The notes beneath the pieces are model-generated. The model was not told the origin of the DNA. It saw nothing but the letters and a program-made list of their open reading frames with translations, and made no database searches. Made by a program: the position numbers and the translations under genes. Below are positions 36,084 to 46,808 of a DNA stretch of 64,000 nt, one piece after another (the stretch's first letter is position 1; each line of letters begins with the position of its first letter). The stretch is from Cladopsammia gracilis. Lineage: Eukaryota > Cnidaria > Anthozoa > Scleractinia > Dendrophylliidae. The stretch is taken from the NCBI GenBank assembly GCA_022457155.1, contig JAJGOT010000440.1:372001-436000 (forward strand), read 5' to 3'.

Positions 36084-37013
36084 TTCTTATTACTGATATC
36101 TTTGCATCGGAACGCCTCCTATTTGCTTGTTGTTACGTAAAATATGGTGTGATCGTTGTTTTCCTTTCCCGATAAACTGACACGTAATGGTCATAGAGCG
36201 GAACATTCTTAAGCTGAGTCATAAACAACACTTTTGTTGTTGTAGGAGTAGTTTGCATAATGAACTAAATGATGAACAAAGAAATATCTCACTTTTGCTG
36301 ACCAAAAGGGCCTTTTAATAACGATAGAATATAGGTATTACGTAAGTGCGGCCCATAGAGCTCAATATTAAACGTCACACGAGTAAAAATATACAACTGA
36401 GAAAGTTGTTTTGTTCCAAGCAATTGGGAAGCAAATGCTCTTCGAGCATTATTAAACGTAAGTGAAATAACTACGTAAAATTATCAGTGAAGAGGTTTAT
36501 ATTATGTCCAAGTTAGAGCTTCAGTCGCTAATATTGTTTATGCTTGACAACTGAACAGTAGCCATGAAGGCCAATATGAGAATTCAATGGGAAATTAAAC
36601 AAAATATAAGTTGATCACTATACTGTTATTTTATCCTTGACAACAATGACAAGACCTCTAGGTAATTAGATATAAATAACCGGTCATTCAAGCGTAGATG
36701 GTGCTGTTGAATACACTCTTGTCTCCCTACATTTCAATCAAGCTGGACATTCAATCAATGATGTTCTTCTAATCCCACTTGAAGTCATACGCAGCAATCG
36801 TGACGCAGTGAGAAAGGCGAGAGAGGCTCATTTGATACACAAAGGGAAAACGTTATCTCCTCTAGGAATAAATAGACGTGACGAAACTCATTGACATACG
36901 ACACCTAGTCTCCTGCACCAATAATTATCTATTGTTTTTATTTTCATAATTTCAAACTCTTATTTGTAACGAACTTTTAGTTTTAACTTCATTTTTCATT
37001 TTTCTGTTAGCCC

Positions 37014-37041
37014 CTGAAGAAGGTTTGTTTTCAAACCGAAA
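37014..37041 (+). ncRNA. Hammerhead-ribozyme-like core in Penelope 3' UTR
   Basis: CTGAAGA (CUGAnGA core) at 37014-37020, one A, then a perfect 6-bp stem GGTTTG/CAAACC with a TTTT loop, then GAAA (37038-37041). This is the layout of hammerhead stem II. The cleavage-site side (stem III and NUH) was not resolved, and the extra A may weaken folding. The same arrangement with a different, compensatory stem occurs at 23570-23598. Confidence 0.35.
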
Positions 37042-37062
37042 TATTGGGCAAATTCGTTTTAA

Positions 37063-38547
37063 GGAGGCTCGTACCCATTTCTCAAGTCCACACCCTTTCA
37101 ATTTTAATGGGCCATATCTTTTGTTGTAGTGCATAAAAAGGCAAGCCACTTTGCATGCAAACACACAATACATTGAACTTTATGGGAGTATAGGATTTGT
37201 TTACATCGGTGCTTCCATGGCAACGGAATGGTGATCCTCTGAAATTCACAAGTTGCGGAGTTTCTCTAGATCAAGAGAATTTTCCGAAACATGCTAATAA
37301 CTGGCTTGCGTTACGAATAGCAATGACAACAGTACTGATGAAGACAACGTCGGAAACGTCAAGTTTCATCAAGTGCCGGATGCAGAAATAACACATTAAT
37401 GATTGTCTCACTCTGGTTATTTGTTGCAATCGGCGTAGCATCTGTTCCTTATTTAGATATAAAATAGCGCAAAGCAGAATTCTCAGCTAAAATATAAAGT
37501 TGTCACGCTGTTCTTGCGTGTGACATATTAAAGAAACACTGTCTCTGCATTACGTTTATAAATTTCCAAATTGGGATATGTTCTTCTTGTCCTGCAATTT
37601 TAAAGAGACCCTCTGTATGGCTGCATTACAGCGTAATAGCGCAAAATCGAGTGCGTAATGTTATTACAATTCTCAAGCCAGCTATTAGCATATTTCGGAA
37701 AATTCTTCGGAAAGCAATCGAGCGTTCTGTTCCGATGCAAATAAATTTTTTGCTAAAGTTTTGCACGTGCATATGAAACTCAAAAACAATACTCGTGAAT
37801 AATGAGGACGCTCACTTGTAAACACAAAATCTGCGGGAAAAAATTGGTTCATTGGAGGCCCTATTTTATTGCCTTGCATATCTTCAATGTCCTTGAAACT
37901 TGCAGGCCATATAAATTGATGACCAATCTCGAGATTGTCAAATTTTTAAAAAAATTTTTCTCGCGGTTTCTAAATTATCATCACATTTGTAGGCGTAGAC
38001 CAAATTACATACAAAAATGGCAACAAGAGCAGCTGAACGCACGCGAATCAAATCCTTCTTTCTCGCAATCGGCCAAAGCAAACCCCTCACTTTTTCACAC
38101 ACCATTTCAAATGGAATCAAACTACTATGAGATGAAACTGCATCCCCACCGCGCATCATTTTCTTTAGATATTAGCCAATTATGTCGATAGTATGTTTTT
38201 CACTGTATTTATAATCCCCAAAACTTCATCCCTAAAAATTTCGAAAACGCTCTCATGCATTTCTTTCAAACTTTGTCCAGTTGAAGCCCATGGTCTAATC
38301 AATTAGTCCACTAGCGGGTTTTACAAAAATTTCTCTTGATCTAGAGAAACTCCGCAACTTGTGAATTTCAGAGGATCACCATTCCGTTGCCATGGAAGCA
38401 CCGATGTAAACAAATCCTATACTCCCATAAAGTTCAATGTATTGTGTGTTTGCATGCAAAGTGGCTTGCCTTTTTATGCACTACAACAAAAGATATGGCC
38501 CATTAAAATTGAAAGGGTGTGGACTTGAGAAATGGGCACGAGCCTCC
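37063..38547. mobile_element. 1.49 kb TTAA-flanked transposon with about 220-bp TIRs, nested in the Penelope copy
   Basis: TTAA at 37059-37062 and 38548-38551 bounds long inverted repeats (37063 to about 37283 and about 38328-38547) that differ at very few bases. The ends are GGAGGCTCGTACCCATTTCT and AGAAATGGGCACGAGCCTCC. No transposase frame is present in the 1 kb core. Terminal GG-GGCTC is shared with the MITE at 22324. The high arm identity suggests recent activity. Confidence 0.85.
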
Positions 38548-38689
38548 TTAATATATATGTAAATTTTGTTTTATTCTTTTATTTACTCCTTCATCGCCTT
38601 GCCGTAAGGATCAGTTAGCCGTTTTCTGTTGAATACCGCCAGTTGTTAACAGCTAGTAGCTGTTGTTAAGTTAAAATTCGGCATTTTTT

Positions 38690-39545
38690 CCTTTATCCAT
38701 TTAAACATGACCAAAGGACACCAAAAAAACCATAATAAAGCAAACTTACGCAAAAAAATTCCTTTCTGAGCCTTTAAGGGAGTCACATAGCTGAAAGTAC
38801 GAAGGCTTCACGAAAACGCGCCTGAAATGACCGCGTGTTTCAAATGGATGGGTTGGAAATGAGTTCTGATTTGTGACGTCACTATTGATTGAGCTCAACT
38901 TAAAGGTCAAATGAACCAAAAATTTTACATATTTTCTTTTAGCCCAATATTAGTGCAATATGTTGAAAGAGGACCAAATAAACATATTCTGAAGTTTAAA
39001 CTAATTGGACTTGGCATCGCAGAGATATTTGGAAGTTGAAAAATGAAACTTTTTGGCCTTCATAGTCGTAGAGCGATCGGGAAAATTGTCGGAAACCAAT
39101 AGTGACGTCACTATTGACCACCTCAAAACAGTCAAGGATTGAAGTTGAAAGTCGGTGACTGAGCGGAAAACTATGGTGTTTTGTTCTGCGATAAACTGCA
39201 GCAACAATTGTCCATTTTTAATACGAAAACAGTGAAAATCTTACACGCAAGTTAGAATACTCAGTATTCGCCATAAGAGAGGAAACTGGGAACACGGTGT
39301 GCTCTCTAATAGTGACGTCATAATCCCTACTAATCCTACCACTTGAAGCGCGCGGCCACTTCAGAAACGTTTTCGTGAAGTCTTCGGAAATCTTCTTTCT
39401 TTTAGCTATGTGACTTAATTACTTAAAGGCTCAGGAAGGCAAATTGTTGCATAAGTATGCTTTATTATGGTTTCCTTTAACGTTTAAATAGCTTTAAATG
39501 GATAAAGAAAAAAATTCAAATTTTTGGTTCATTTGACCTTTAGCC
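38690..39545. mobile_element. Large imperfect-TIR element with three CRE palindromes
   Basis: Arms of about 200 bp (38690-38890 and 39330-39545) are diverged inverted copies: AACCATAATAAAGC with CTGAGCCTTTAAG and TCACATAGCT at left, and their complements at right. TGACGTCA occurs at 38874, 39103 (inside the palindrome AATAGTGACGTCACTATT) and 39313. The right end is near GGTTCATTTGACCTTTA; the left end is unclear. Non-coding. Confidence 0.6.
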
Positions 39546-40106
39546 TCATTCCCAGGGTCCTCGCTCTCCAGCTACGAGCTTGGTGAATCTTGCAGACTTT
39601 TAGGACCTTTAAAAGAGATTTTCTCTTTTTTCGCACATTTTTCATTGAAAATGACCGAGGAGCTTGAACCTGTGTTATGGTGGGAAACGAAGAGCTTCAA
39701 GGGATGAAATCTTGCTTCGAGGAACTTCATCTGTTTATATCAATAGATTTTTTTAACCGAGTTAGGTTTTTCAAACCACCTTGCTAGGTAGTTAAGTGCA
39801 CGTTAACTTTCCCGATCTGTCAATAATTTTTGGCTCTCTCGTGTACGCAAACTGTTGAATTCGTAGGCGGGGTCGGCTTTCATTTTCAAATAGAGAAAGG
39901 AAAATTAATAAACCGTCGTGTGTTCACGTTCTCCACGAAACTCCTATAATATAATTTGATCATTTGAAACCATTTCCAGCCGACAGGTGTAAATAATAAA
40001 TAGAACTCAAAACTGCAAAAGACCGCAAACGATAATGCTGTAAACGATACATAGGATCTACGAAAGACCTAATCAGCTAAAAAATGAACAAACACAGTTT
40101 GTCGGT

Positions 40107-41637
40107 TAAATAAAAAAGTATGAAAATAACTCCGAAGAATATCCTCCTACAGTACTCAATATTTGAGTCAACAACGAGGAGATAGATTGATAGAAAGGTA
40201 ATATTTTGGTTTAATTCAAAACCATTTTCAAACGATGGACTAATTTACAAAACAAGCCGGTAGCTTTATATATATATTGCAAGAATTACAAACATCGCAC
40301 GCATAATTTTGTAAGAAATGAAATAAACAAAGCAAACAGTCCTAACAAAGTTCTATGCAAACAATTAATGCCAATTCCTTTGTGGCTTTGATCCCGGTGT
40401 TCAGGCAGGGTTTGACAGTTTTAATATAAAGGCATTCCAAGAAACAGAGCTGATAGAAATTACTGTTGATCGCGAGAATTGAAGCATTGCGTAGTATAGC
40501 ATTGTGGACGTGATGGTGTGTTTCGAATTCGCTATGGTCGCTGAATGAAAGCACTGAAGACGCATTTTTACAGGGTTAGCCTCAATCTGAACTGATAAAT
40601 TCAAAATTCAGGTGAGAAGATGACCTGTTCAGAGCTCTGTCTATAGTTTAATTTTCAAATTTCACGCACCTTCTGCCGGTATTTGTGAATATTTTACATC
40701 AGGTCGAGTCTAACCCTGTATCAATGTGTCATCAGTGTTTGAATTCAACGGTAATTTTAAATACGAAAATGGCTTATTGTGTAGGTGGCAGAACATGGTT
40801 AAGTTGTGATTAGTAATTCCGTGTTCATCAAGACGGAGTATAAGACAGCGATCCGTTTTGCCGATATTACGTGCTTCAAAGTCCTACATAAAACCAGAAA
40901 GCTATCATCATTCTGTGGCACAAAAGATCACATCCCGTTCAACCTCAGGTCGCATGTTATCTATCAACTTCAGTGCCCGGGATGCGAAGGCATTGTTTGC
41001 ATAGAACCTTTGTTAGGACTCTTTCGAGACTCTTTGCTTTGTTTATTTCATTCCTTACAAAATTATGCGTGTGATGTTTGTAATTCTTGCAATATATATA
41101 AGCTACGCTTATTTTGTAAAATTTGTCTATCGTTTGAAAATGGTTTTGAATTAAACCGAAATATTACCTTTCTATCAATCTATCTCGATCCTCGTTGTTG
41201 ACTCAAATATTGAATACTGATTGACTCTAATGTATAAACTTAGTCATAACCTAGTAGACATAAACACAGAAGAACACTTAATACCAAACAGTGAAAATAG
41301 AACACGCATCAGCCATGCTTTTAAGTATAGATTGCCAAAAGTATCTAAGGACGTTTTTAAGTATTCTTTTTTTCCTAGATCAATATTAGAGTGGAACTTA
41401 CTGCCCGCTGACTTAGTAAATTGCAAGTCACTATCTGATTTTAAGTTAAATTTGGGAAAGCATGTGAAATAAGCAATGTAACTTGCAATTTTAAATTATC
41501 CTTTACTTATTTTGTTATTTGTTTTTATTTTATTCTAGTTTTTATTTATAGTTGATGTGATATCTTACAAGATTTTATCAACTCAATAAATGTAGATGGA
41601 GATGTAGATACTGCAGGATGTTCTTCGGAGTTTTCAT
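40107..41637. mobile_element. Two inverted Penelope-like fragments, the right arm split by a LINE end
   Basis: The left arm (about 40107-40372) and right arm (about 40995-41219, continuing 41603-41637) are inverted copies. The minus-strand part 40604-40342 codes for a GIY-YIG C-terminal stretch (LSFSDHSEFETHHHVHNAIL, then CLYIKTVKPCLNTGIKATKE). The plus-strand part 40806-41000 codes for the preceding segment (ITCFKVLHKTRKLSSFCGTK, DHIPFNLRSHVIYQLQCPGC) and jumps directly into the 3' UTR, so the nuclease core is deleted. Both arms keep a decayed ACCGAAATATTAC terminal motif. Confidence 0.65.
41219..41602 (+). pseudogene. 5'-truncated LINE 3' end (CR1-like RT C-terminus)
   Basis: The frame 41221-41472 reads MTLMYKLSHNLVDINTEEHL, then RISHAFKYRLPKVSKDVFKY and SFFPRSILEWNLLPADLVNC. 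This is the typical end of CR1/jockey-type ORF2 (F..R.I..WN.LP). It ends with CTCAATAAATGTAGATGG and a GATGTA-type tail. Flanks AATACTG (41213-41219) and GATACTG (41602-41608) look like a short target duplication, and the interrupted Penelope arm is continuous across it. Confidence 0.75.
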
Positions 41638-41814
41638 ACTTGATCATTTGACGTTGTGGTTTTGCAAGGAACGGCAAAGAAATGTACCAAAATGTAAAAC
41701 GCACTCAAACCATCTTTAAATATATACATACAATACACTGCAAGGATGATCTTGAAATGTCTCCCTTAATAAACAGGACCAGTCTGAAAATTGGTGATCT
41801 GGCTTATTGAAGTA

Positions 41815-42575
41815 CAGTTGAACCCCGCTAATTCGAACCCTCAAGGGAAACGGAAAATAGTTCGAATTAGCGGGGGTTCGAATTAGCCGAGTTCGAATTA
41901 AATATCAAAATAATCATTAATAATTAACACAATAGTGCCTTATACAGTTTTTATTTCATTATTTATTGGTTAAATGTAAAGCGTTTCATATAATTGTGCA
42001 AAAAAATCGTATTTTTTAACTTTAACAAAACGTAACAAAAAAACAGGTCAATTATTATCAAGAGCCACCTCTGTGGCGGGCTCATTAGACGGCAAAAAAA
42101 AAACCTGTTGATTGTTGGCTGCGTTTTGCTCTTTCTTATGTTCTTCTCTACCAGAAAGGAGAGCTGACGTGTATGACGCGAATGTCATCAGCTCCTTCGA
42201 CTTTTGACTGACTGCAGATTGATTTGGGAATCACGAAGTTGTGTCAGTTGTTTGTAAACGTCCTGTTTAATTTAATATTCATTGACAACCGGAACTGTGC
42301 GGGTGTACATTACAAAATAAGTGCAATTAAAATGTTTTACATACACGTTAAGTGTGCTCCCAGCTGTTTTCTGGCGCCGTCTGATATTTGTCCGTCAATT
42401 TTGTAATTAGAGTTCGAATTAAAAGGGTTCATTTAAGGCCAAGGGAAACGGAAAATAGTTCGAATTAGTGAGGAATTCGAATTAGCCGAGTTCGAATTAG
42501 CCGAGTTCGAATTAGCCGATAGTAATTGACTGAAAAAACAAGGGCAAATCCAAGGGAAATGGGTTTAAGATCGAA
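41815..42575. repeat. Element with TTCGAATTAGC sub-terminal repeats (pogo/Tigger-like)
   Basis: It starts TA-CAGTTGAACCCCGCTAATTC at 41813. AGTTCGAATTAGC-type repeats cluster at 41860-41905 and 42410-42522, with a shared phrase AAGGGAAACGGAAAATAG on both sides. The ends are only partly inverted and the right terminus is unclear. The middle is non-coding. Confidence 0.5.
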
Positions 42576-42724
42576 TTAGCGTTAATTGTTATAGTAACAC
42601 GACTCGCACGCTAGGCCAATGTAAATCAGCATTTTTCTGATTGGATAATTTGACAGCCTCGAGTACTTTACAGTTAACTGGCATGTTAATAAACCCATAC
42701 TCACTGAAACAGTGAAAGGCAAAA

Positions 42725-45700
42725 ATGAGCAGTGAAGACGCCGTGATTGCTGTTCACGAAGAGCGCGCCAGGATTGGAGATGTTGAAGTGGCAAAGAAAA
42801 CAATCGTTGCTGCCACGGATGAAGGGTGAGCCCATGTGCTGTTCTTTTGCTTTCTACAGTCAATAGTTTCGACACCGAAAAACCCTGCATGCAGTATCCA
42901 AACTCTCACTGCCGGACTGAGCGTCCTATTAGCTTAAACTGAAATGGTGAACGCAGAAAGTTAAAACAACTCAGAGATACATGCATGGAATAAAAAATGT
43001 CTCCTGTGAAGAATGCTATCCAATTTCACGTCTGCGGTTATAACTTGTGTCTTGGCAGAAGTTCTGATAATGACTATTGGGCTAACATGTAAATATGTTG
43101 AATGCGGAAAAGGGTGAAAATTGGTAATCAACTTCCTTAATAAACGTTAACTCCACTTTTTGTGAAACACGGCACGAAGTGAATTCGCCCCTTGTCAGTT
43201 TATACAAAAAGAGTAATTCTCGCAGTTTTCCTAGATTTGAAATAGAAAAACATCTGCTTAGTGCTTCGGTTTGGCTGTATGAAGCAATGAACTGAAATCG
43301 TGAATGTGAATATACTGACTTCAAATGTTCATGGGGCCAAGGTTTTGGTAAACGTGACACGTTTCAAGAATTTTCGTGAACAGTGACACGTTAATGGTGA
43401 CATGCAGGATGTCATGCACCACTGAACCAAGACCCAACCTTATAATCCAATGTAAAAATATAAATTCTCCTTTCCTGTCCTTATACATTTAATTGAGGAG
43501 AAGTTCGGAGAAGTTGTTAATTAAAAATATCAGACCTTGGGTGATCATATTCCTGATTCTCATAATCTTTCTGATTCATAAAGCACCGATATTACAAGGA
43601 GAAATTTGATACTGATCAACTTCTTCCAAGAGTGGATGCACGCACGTGCAGTTTCACTCGTTGTCGTGTCGACCGGAGTGCTTCGTCCTTCGCTCAGCCA
43701 TCTGTGACTGTGTGAAAAAAACTTCTCTTAGGCCATGTCCAACAGCCATGTGGGAGCGGCATTGATAATTGTTACTGGGGAACTTTAGATGTGCGAGTAA
43801 CAGATTGACTACCAGTACGACTTTTAAAATCGAGTTCGAATTCGCATGCTCTAGCTAGAGTCAGTCCTTTAATATCTTCCGGTCAGCAACAGGAAGGACC
43901 AACAGTTCATGCAGGGGATGTGACTGGCTTTAAATTCAAAAGTCGTGAACGTACTCAAGCTCGTACGGCTCGTACCCAAATCTAAATCTCCCTATTATCC
44001 ACTAGACAGGAACCATTAGTGGTATCTGCGGAATATGGGAAATTGCGGCAAAAATTATAAGGACACGGGATATTGGGAAAACAAAATGACCAAAATCCAC
44101 GCTACTGAGCAATAAAATTGGGACACAACGATATGCAGTTTACTGCATAGATACGAGATGTTAAGGCCTAAAATAAACGGGATATGGGTTAAGCCGAACT
44201 CCATGCCCTCACACTGAGGCATACTGAGTCGATATACCTTGGAAATATTCGACCCGTGGCTTGGGAAAATAATAATTCCGAAGCGGTTGATCGGAGAGGT
44301 TTGAATACCATTCGGTCAATCGTCGTTCTACTTTCAAACCATAGTCGGAGTTCATAAAAACTTTATGGGTTTTCTTGGGTGCAATTCAGGCAAAAAATAT
44401 ATTCAAACTATGTACTGAGACGTTTTGTATGTTTTCCTCCCTAATCTGTCTTTTACGTCTTTTCTAGTGTTGTCGCATTTGAAATAACGACTGCAGAGAA
44501 AACTGAGAGGTAAAATTATTTAATCATGATTTGCTTTTGAAAGTCGTCGCGAAATTTTTAGAATGTATTCTGGACATTTTGTCGGAGGTTTCCATTGGGT
44601 GACCAGTGGCTTGTGCGTCACGCTACCTACCTAACAGTCTACTGACTTGCTAATCCTGTATTAACCTTTTGTTCTGGACTGACCTTTTGTAATTTGCGGA
44701 CGGATTTTTATGTGAGATAGGGCTCTTATTTTTTGGAGGGTGTACATTTGGAAGGTGGAGGCGCGCTGGAAGTGGTTAGCGCGTTCGACTCCAGATTCGA
44801 AGGATGGTAGTTCGAGGCTTGGTCTCGCCCGTCCCGCGTGTTGTTTCCCTAGAAAAGATACTTTACTCCGAATACCGGCGACAAAATGCTGGGGTAACCC
44901 TGCGATGGACCAGCATCCCATCCAATATTAGCAATATATCTAGTTAAGCCTCGGCCGAGTGGGTACCCTGTTGCTCTGTGCGAAATACCTACACCCAACA
45001 GTCTGTTGACTTACAAATCCTGTATTAATCATTTGCTCAGGACTGGCGTTTATTTTATTTTCGGACGGATTTTTGTGTCTGAGATTAAGGGTGCTTATTT
45101 TTGAAAGAGCACATATTCGGGAGGGCTAATATCCAGAAGTATACGGTAACAGTAAATAAAAGGAAGACTTATCTATTCATAGAAAATGTTACTAAATTTA
45201 ATTTCAGCCAGTATCCCATGGGAACATTTCCCCGCTCCCCCAGAGTAGCAGCCTTACCCGGTCCTACTCAAGTCGTGGTCGTTTCCCCCCCTGAGCGTGA
45301 CTGCAAGTACTATTGCTGCGCCTGCGACAGTCAGCACGCGTGGTACTCGTTAAAAGGCAAAGGTAAGAACTCAGCCAGGACTCTAGTCACTCTACTATAC
45401 GTACCGTGACTTACAGTGGCAATGCAAAATCATGTTTGCTGCATTTTGAATGCTGTCGGGAAAATAACTCTAAATTGCTGACACCTTACACCAAGGTTAA
45501 TTATTTTTGTACTTATTCCAACTCCAAAACTAGGTATTTTAACCCGGCCCAAAAAGGAATTATCTTCATATGTACTAGAGATAAATTAACATAAACTTCA
45601 TAATTACTAGTGAAATAACTCCATTTGCAATTAGAGGTATTTCAAACTCCGCATTTGGAGGTAAAATCTACAGTTTAAATAATTCCCCAAAGGCACTTTT

Positions 45701-46768
45701 GAAGTTAAAACAACCCTTTGAAAAATACAGTGCATTACTCTATGTAGGCTTATTATGTCAGGTAACGCTGAGCGACCGCTTTCGAAAGCGACCATCTCTT
45801 TCAGCGACCATACACCTTATTGCAAAATGGCGGCCAATTTATTATTCTTTTATATATATGTTAATTAGCCCTTGTTGCCTCATCAGCATGTGCAAAATAA
45901 ACCAGAATTTCACGCGAAAATGAGGCAAAGAGGGCTAATTGAAATGCATACAAAAGAATAATAAATTGGTCGCCATTTTGGAATAAGGTGTATATCATCT
46001 TTATAAAATCTCGTTTCAAAAACAGTCATCAAACCGCATGTATTGTTATGTACGTATGGATCAACTTGGGGAGTAACCGACTTCGTTTCGGATATAAAGT
46101 GTATAGAAAAACACCTGATTTTAAAAAAAATCGACCCTCGTATTAAACTGTTATTTTAAAAATATTGAAAATTTGAGACAAGTAAACACTTTCAACGCCC
46201 GTTCTTACTTCAAGTAAACCAACCTTTAAGGAGCCGGCATTTGCAGTCCCCATACAGTCACAATATGATGCAAATAATTTATTTATAATACACCCTTTTG
46301 CAGACAAGCACGACACTTTTAGAATGACTTTTAGAATCTCTTGTAAGCCAATGCTAACCTCATTCCCAGGGTTCCTCTTTCGAAGGTGAAAGAAAAAGGA
46401 ACTTAGGAACAAAAAAGTGAAAACTAAACAGAAATAGGCTATTTCCGAGTTGCCTTTAGCCTCTCTATCAAAGCGAGGCTAGGTGCGAAACCTTTCATAT
46501 GAAAATGAGTTTTCATTCACATGCAAATAAGTTTTATTTGAAAACTCATTTTCATATGAAAGGTTTCGCACCTAGCCTCGCTTTGATGGAGAGGCTAAAG
46601 GCAACTCGGAAATGGCCTATTTAAGTAACTGGTAATTTATTTTTCTTATTTTCAGGCATTTGCTGGGTTTTATTACTTATTGTTATGTATTTCGTCATCG
46701 GAATTACTTTTCTTCCACTTGCTATCCTGCTGTACTTGTGTCTGTTAGTTTTTGTTAGCGACGATTAG
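42725..46768 (+). CDS. Small cysteine-containing membrane protein, 136 aa (four exons, reconstructed)
   Basis: Exons 42725-42825, 44468-44509, 45208-45362 and 46656-46768 are joined by GT-AG introns in consistent phase (2, 2, 1) and end in TAG. The protein starts MSSEDAVIAVHEERARIG. It has a proline-rich middle (PGPTQVVVVSPPER) and a short cysteine cluster (CKYYCCACDSQHAWY, about 80-94). One long hydrophobic segment follows (about 100-132, GICWVLLLIVMYFVIG then ITFLPLAILLYL), ending VSDD. Cysteines just before a hydrophobic hairpin recall LITAF- or palmitoylated tail-anchored proteins, but the second CxxC of LITAF is absent, so no family is claimed. AATAAA follows the stop by 35 bp. The reconstruction has no expression support. 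Confidence 0.6.
44622..45120. repeat. Direct repeat of about 120 bp flanking a SINE-like unit
   Basis: Text at 44634-44750 (AACAGTCTACTGACTTGCTA, then CGGACGGATTTTTATGTG) reappears at 44997-45115 with moderate divergence, about 364 bp apart. The tRNA-like unit lies between. This could be a tandem duplication within intron 2 of the membrane-protein gene. Confidence 0.65.
44745..44935 (+). mobile_element. tRNA-derived SINE-like element
   Basis: The head shows a box A-like GGAAGTGGTTAGCGCG and, about 45 bp on, a box B-like TAGTTCGAGGCTTG, the spacing of a tRNA promoter. The tail contains CCTGCGATGGACCAGCATCC, a phrase found at the end of several animal SINE/LINE families (memory). There is no clear poly-A tail. 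Confidence 0.55.
45813..45990. mobile_element. 178-bp TA-flanked MITE
   Basis: The ends CACCTTATTGCAAAATGGCG and CGCCATTTTGGAATAAGGTG extend to CCAATTTATTATTCTTTT and its complement, about 40 bp. TA is present on each side (45811-45812 and 45991-45992). It lies in intron 3 of the membrane-protein gene. Confidence 0.75.
46432..46622. mobile_element. 191-bp near-perfect foldback just before exon 4
   Basis: Arms of about 88 bp start AAATAGGCTATTTCCGAG and end CTCGGAAATGGCCTATTT, with matching interiors through GCCTTTAGCCTCTCTATC and TTCATATGAAAATGAG. The loop is about 15-25 bp. The right arm ends 33 bp upstream of the exon 4 start at 46656, so any branch point must lie in or beside the hairpin. 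Confidence 0.8.
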
Positions 46769-46802
46769 CGATGATCGAAGTGGACTTCTGAGAGACTGAA
46801 AA

Positions 46803-46808
46803 AATAAA
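46803..46808 (+). terminator. Polyadenylation signal of the membrane-protein gene
   Basis: Canonical AATAAA 35 bp after the TAG stop, followed by a T-rich stretch. Confidence 0.6.

Larger units (their letters stand above)
24005..36703. repeat. Segmental duplication, copy 2 (contains TRP copy C)
   Basis: This is the same unit as 14190-20865 in direct orientation, expanded by about 6 kb of insertions in intron 1 of the gene. The upstream homology is interrupted at 36714 by a Penelope-like insertion and resumes weakly after 38636. Confidence 0.8.
36715..38625 (+). mobile_element. 5'-truncated Penelope-like retroelement with 11-bp target duplication, split by a TTAA element
   Basis: Flanks CTGTTGAATAC at 36704-36714 and 38626-38636 are identical. 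The coding part 36722-36894 reads SLHFNQAGHSINDVLLIPLE, then RKAREAHLIHKGKTLSP and GINRRDETH-stop. That is the end of the GIY-YIG endonuclease domain of Penelope-like polymerases (H-F-N..GHS, RKAREAHLI and NRRDE are typical). A 3' UTR with a hammerhead-like core follows at 37014. Everything upstream of GIY-YIG is missing. The sequence after 38636 resumes the duplicated upstream region of TRP C, so the insertion post-dates or accompanied the duplication. Confidence 0.8.

Noticed and set aside
37802..38191. 129-codon frame inside the TTAA element as a transposase
   Set aside because: No DDE or zinc-finger motif, and the element is flanked by TIRs with no coding conservation visible.
44745..44830. 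Functional tRNA gene
   Set aside because: Box A and B are recognisable, but the cloverleaf stems do not pair well and a SINE-type tail follows, so it was called a tRNA-derived SINE.
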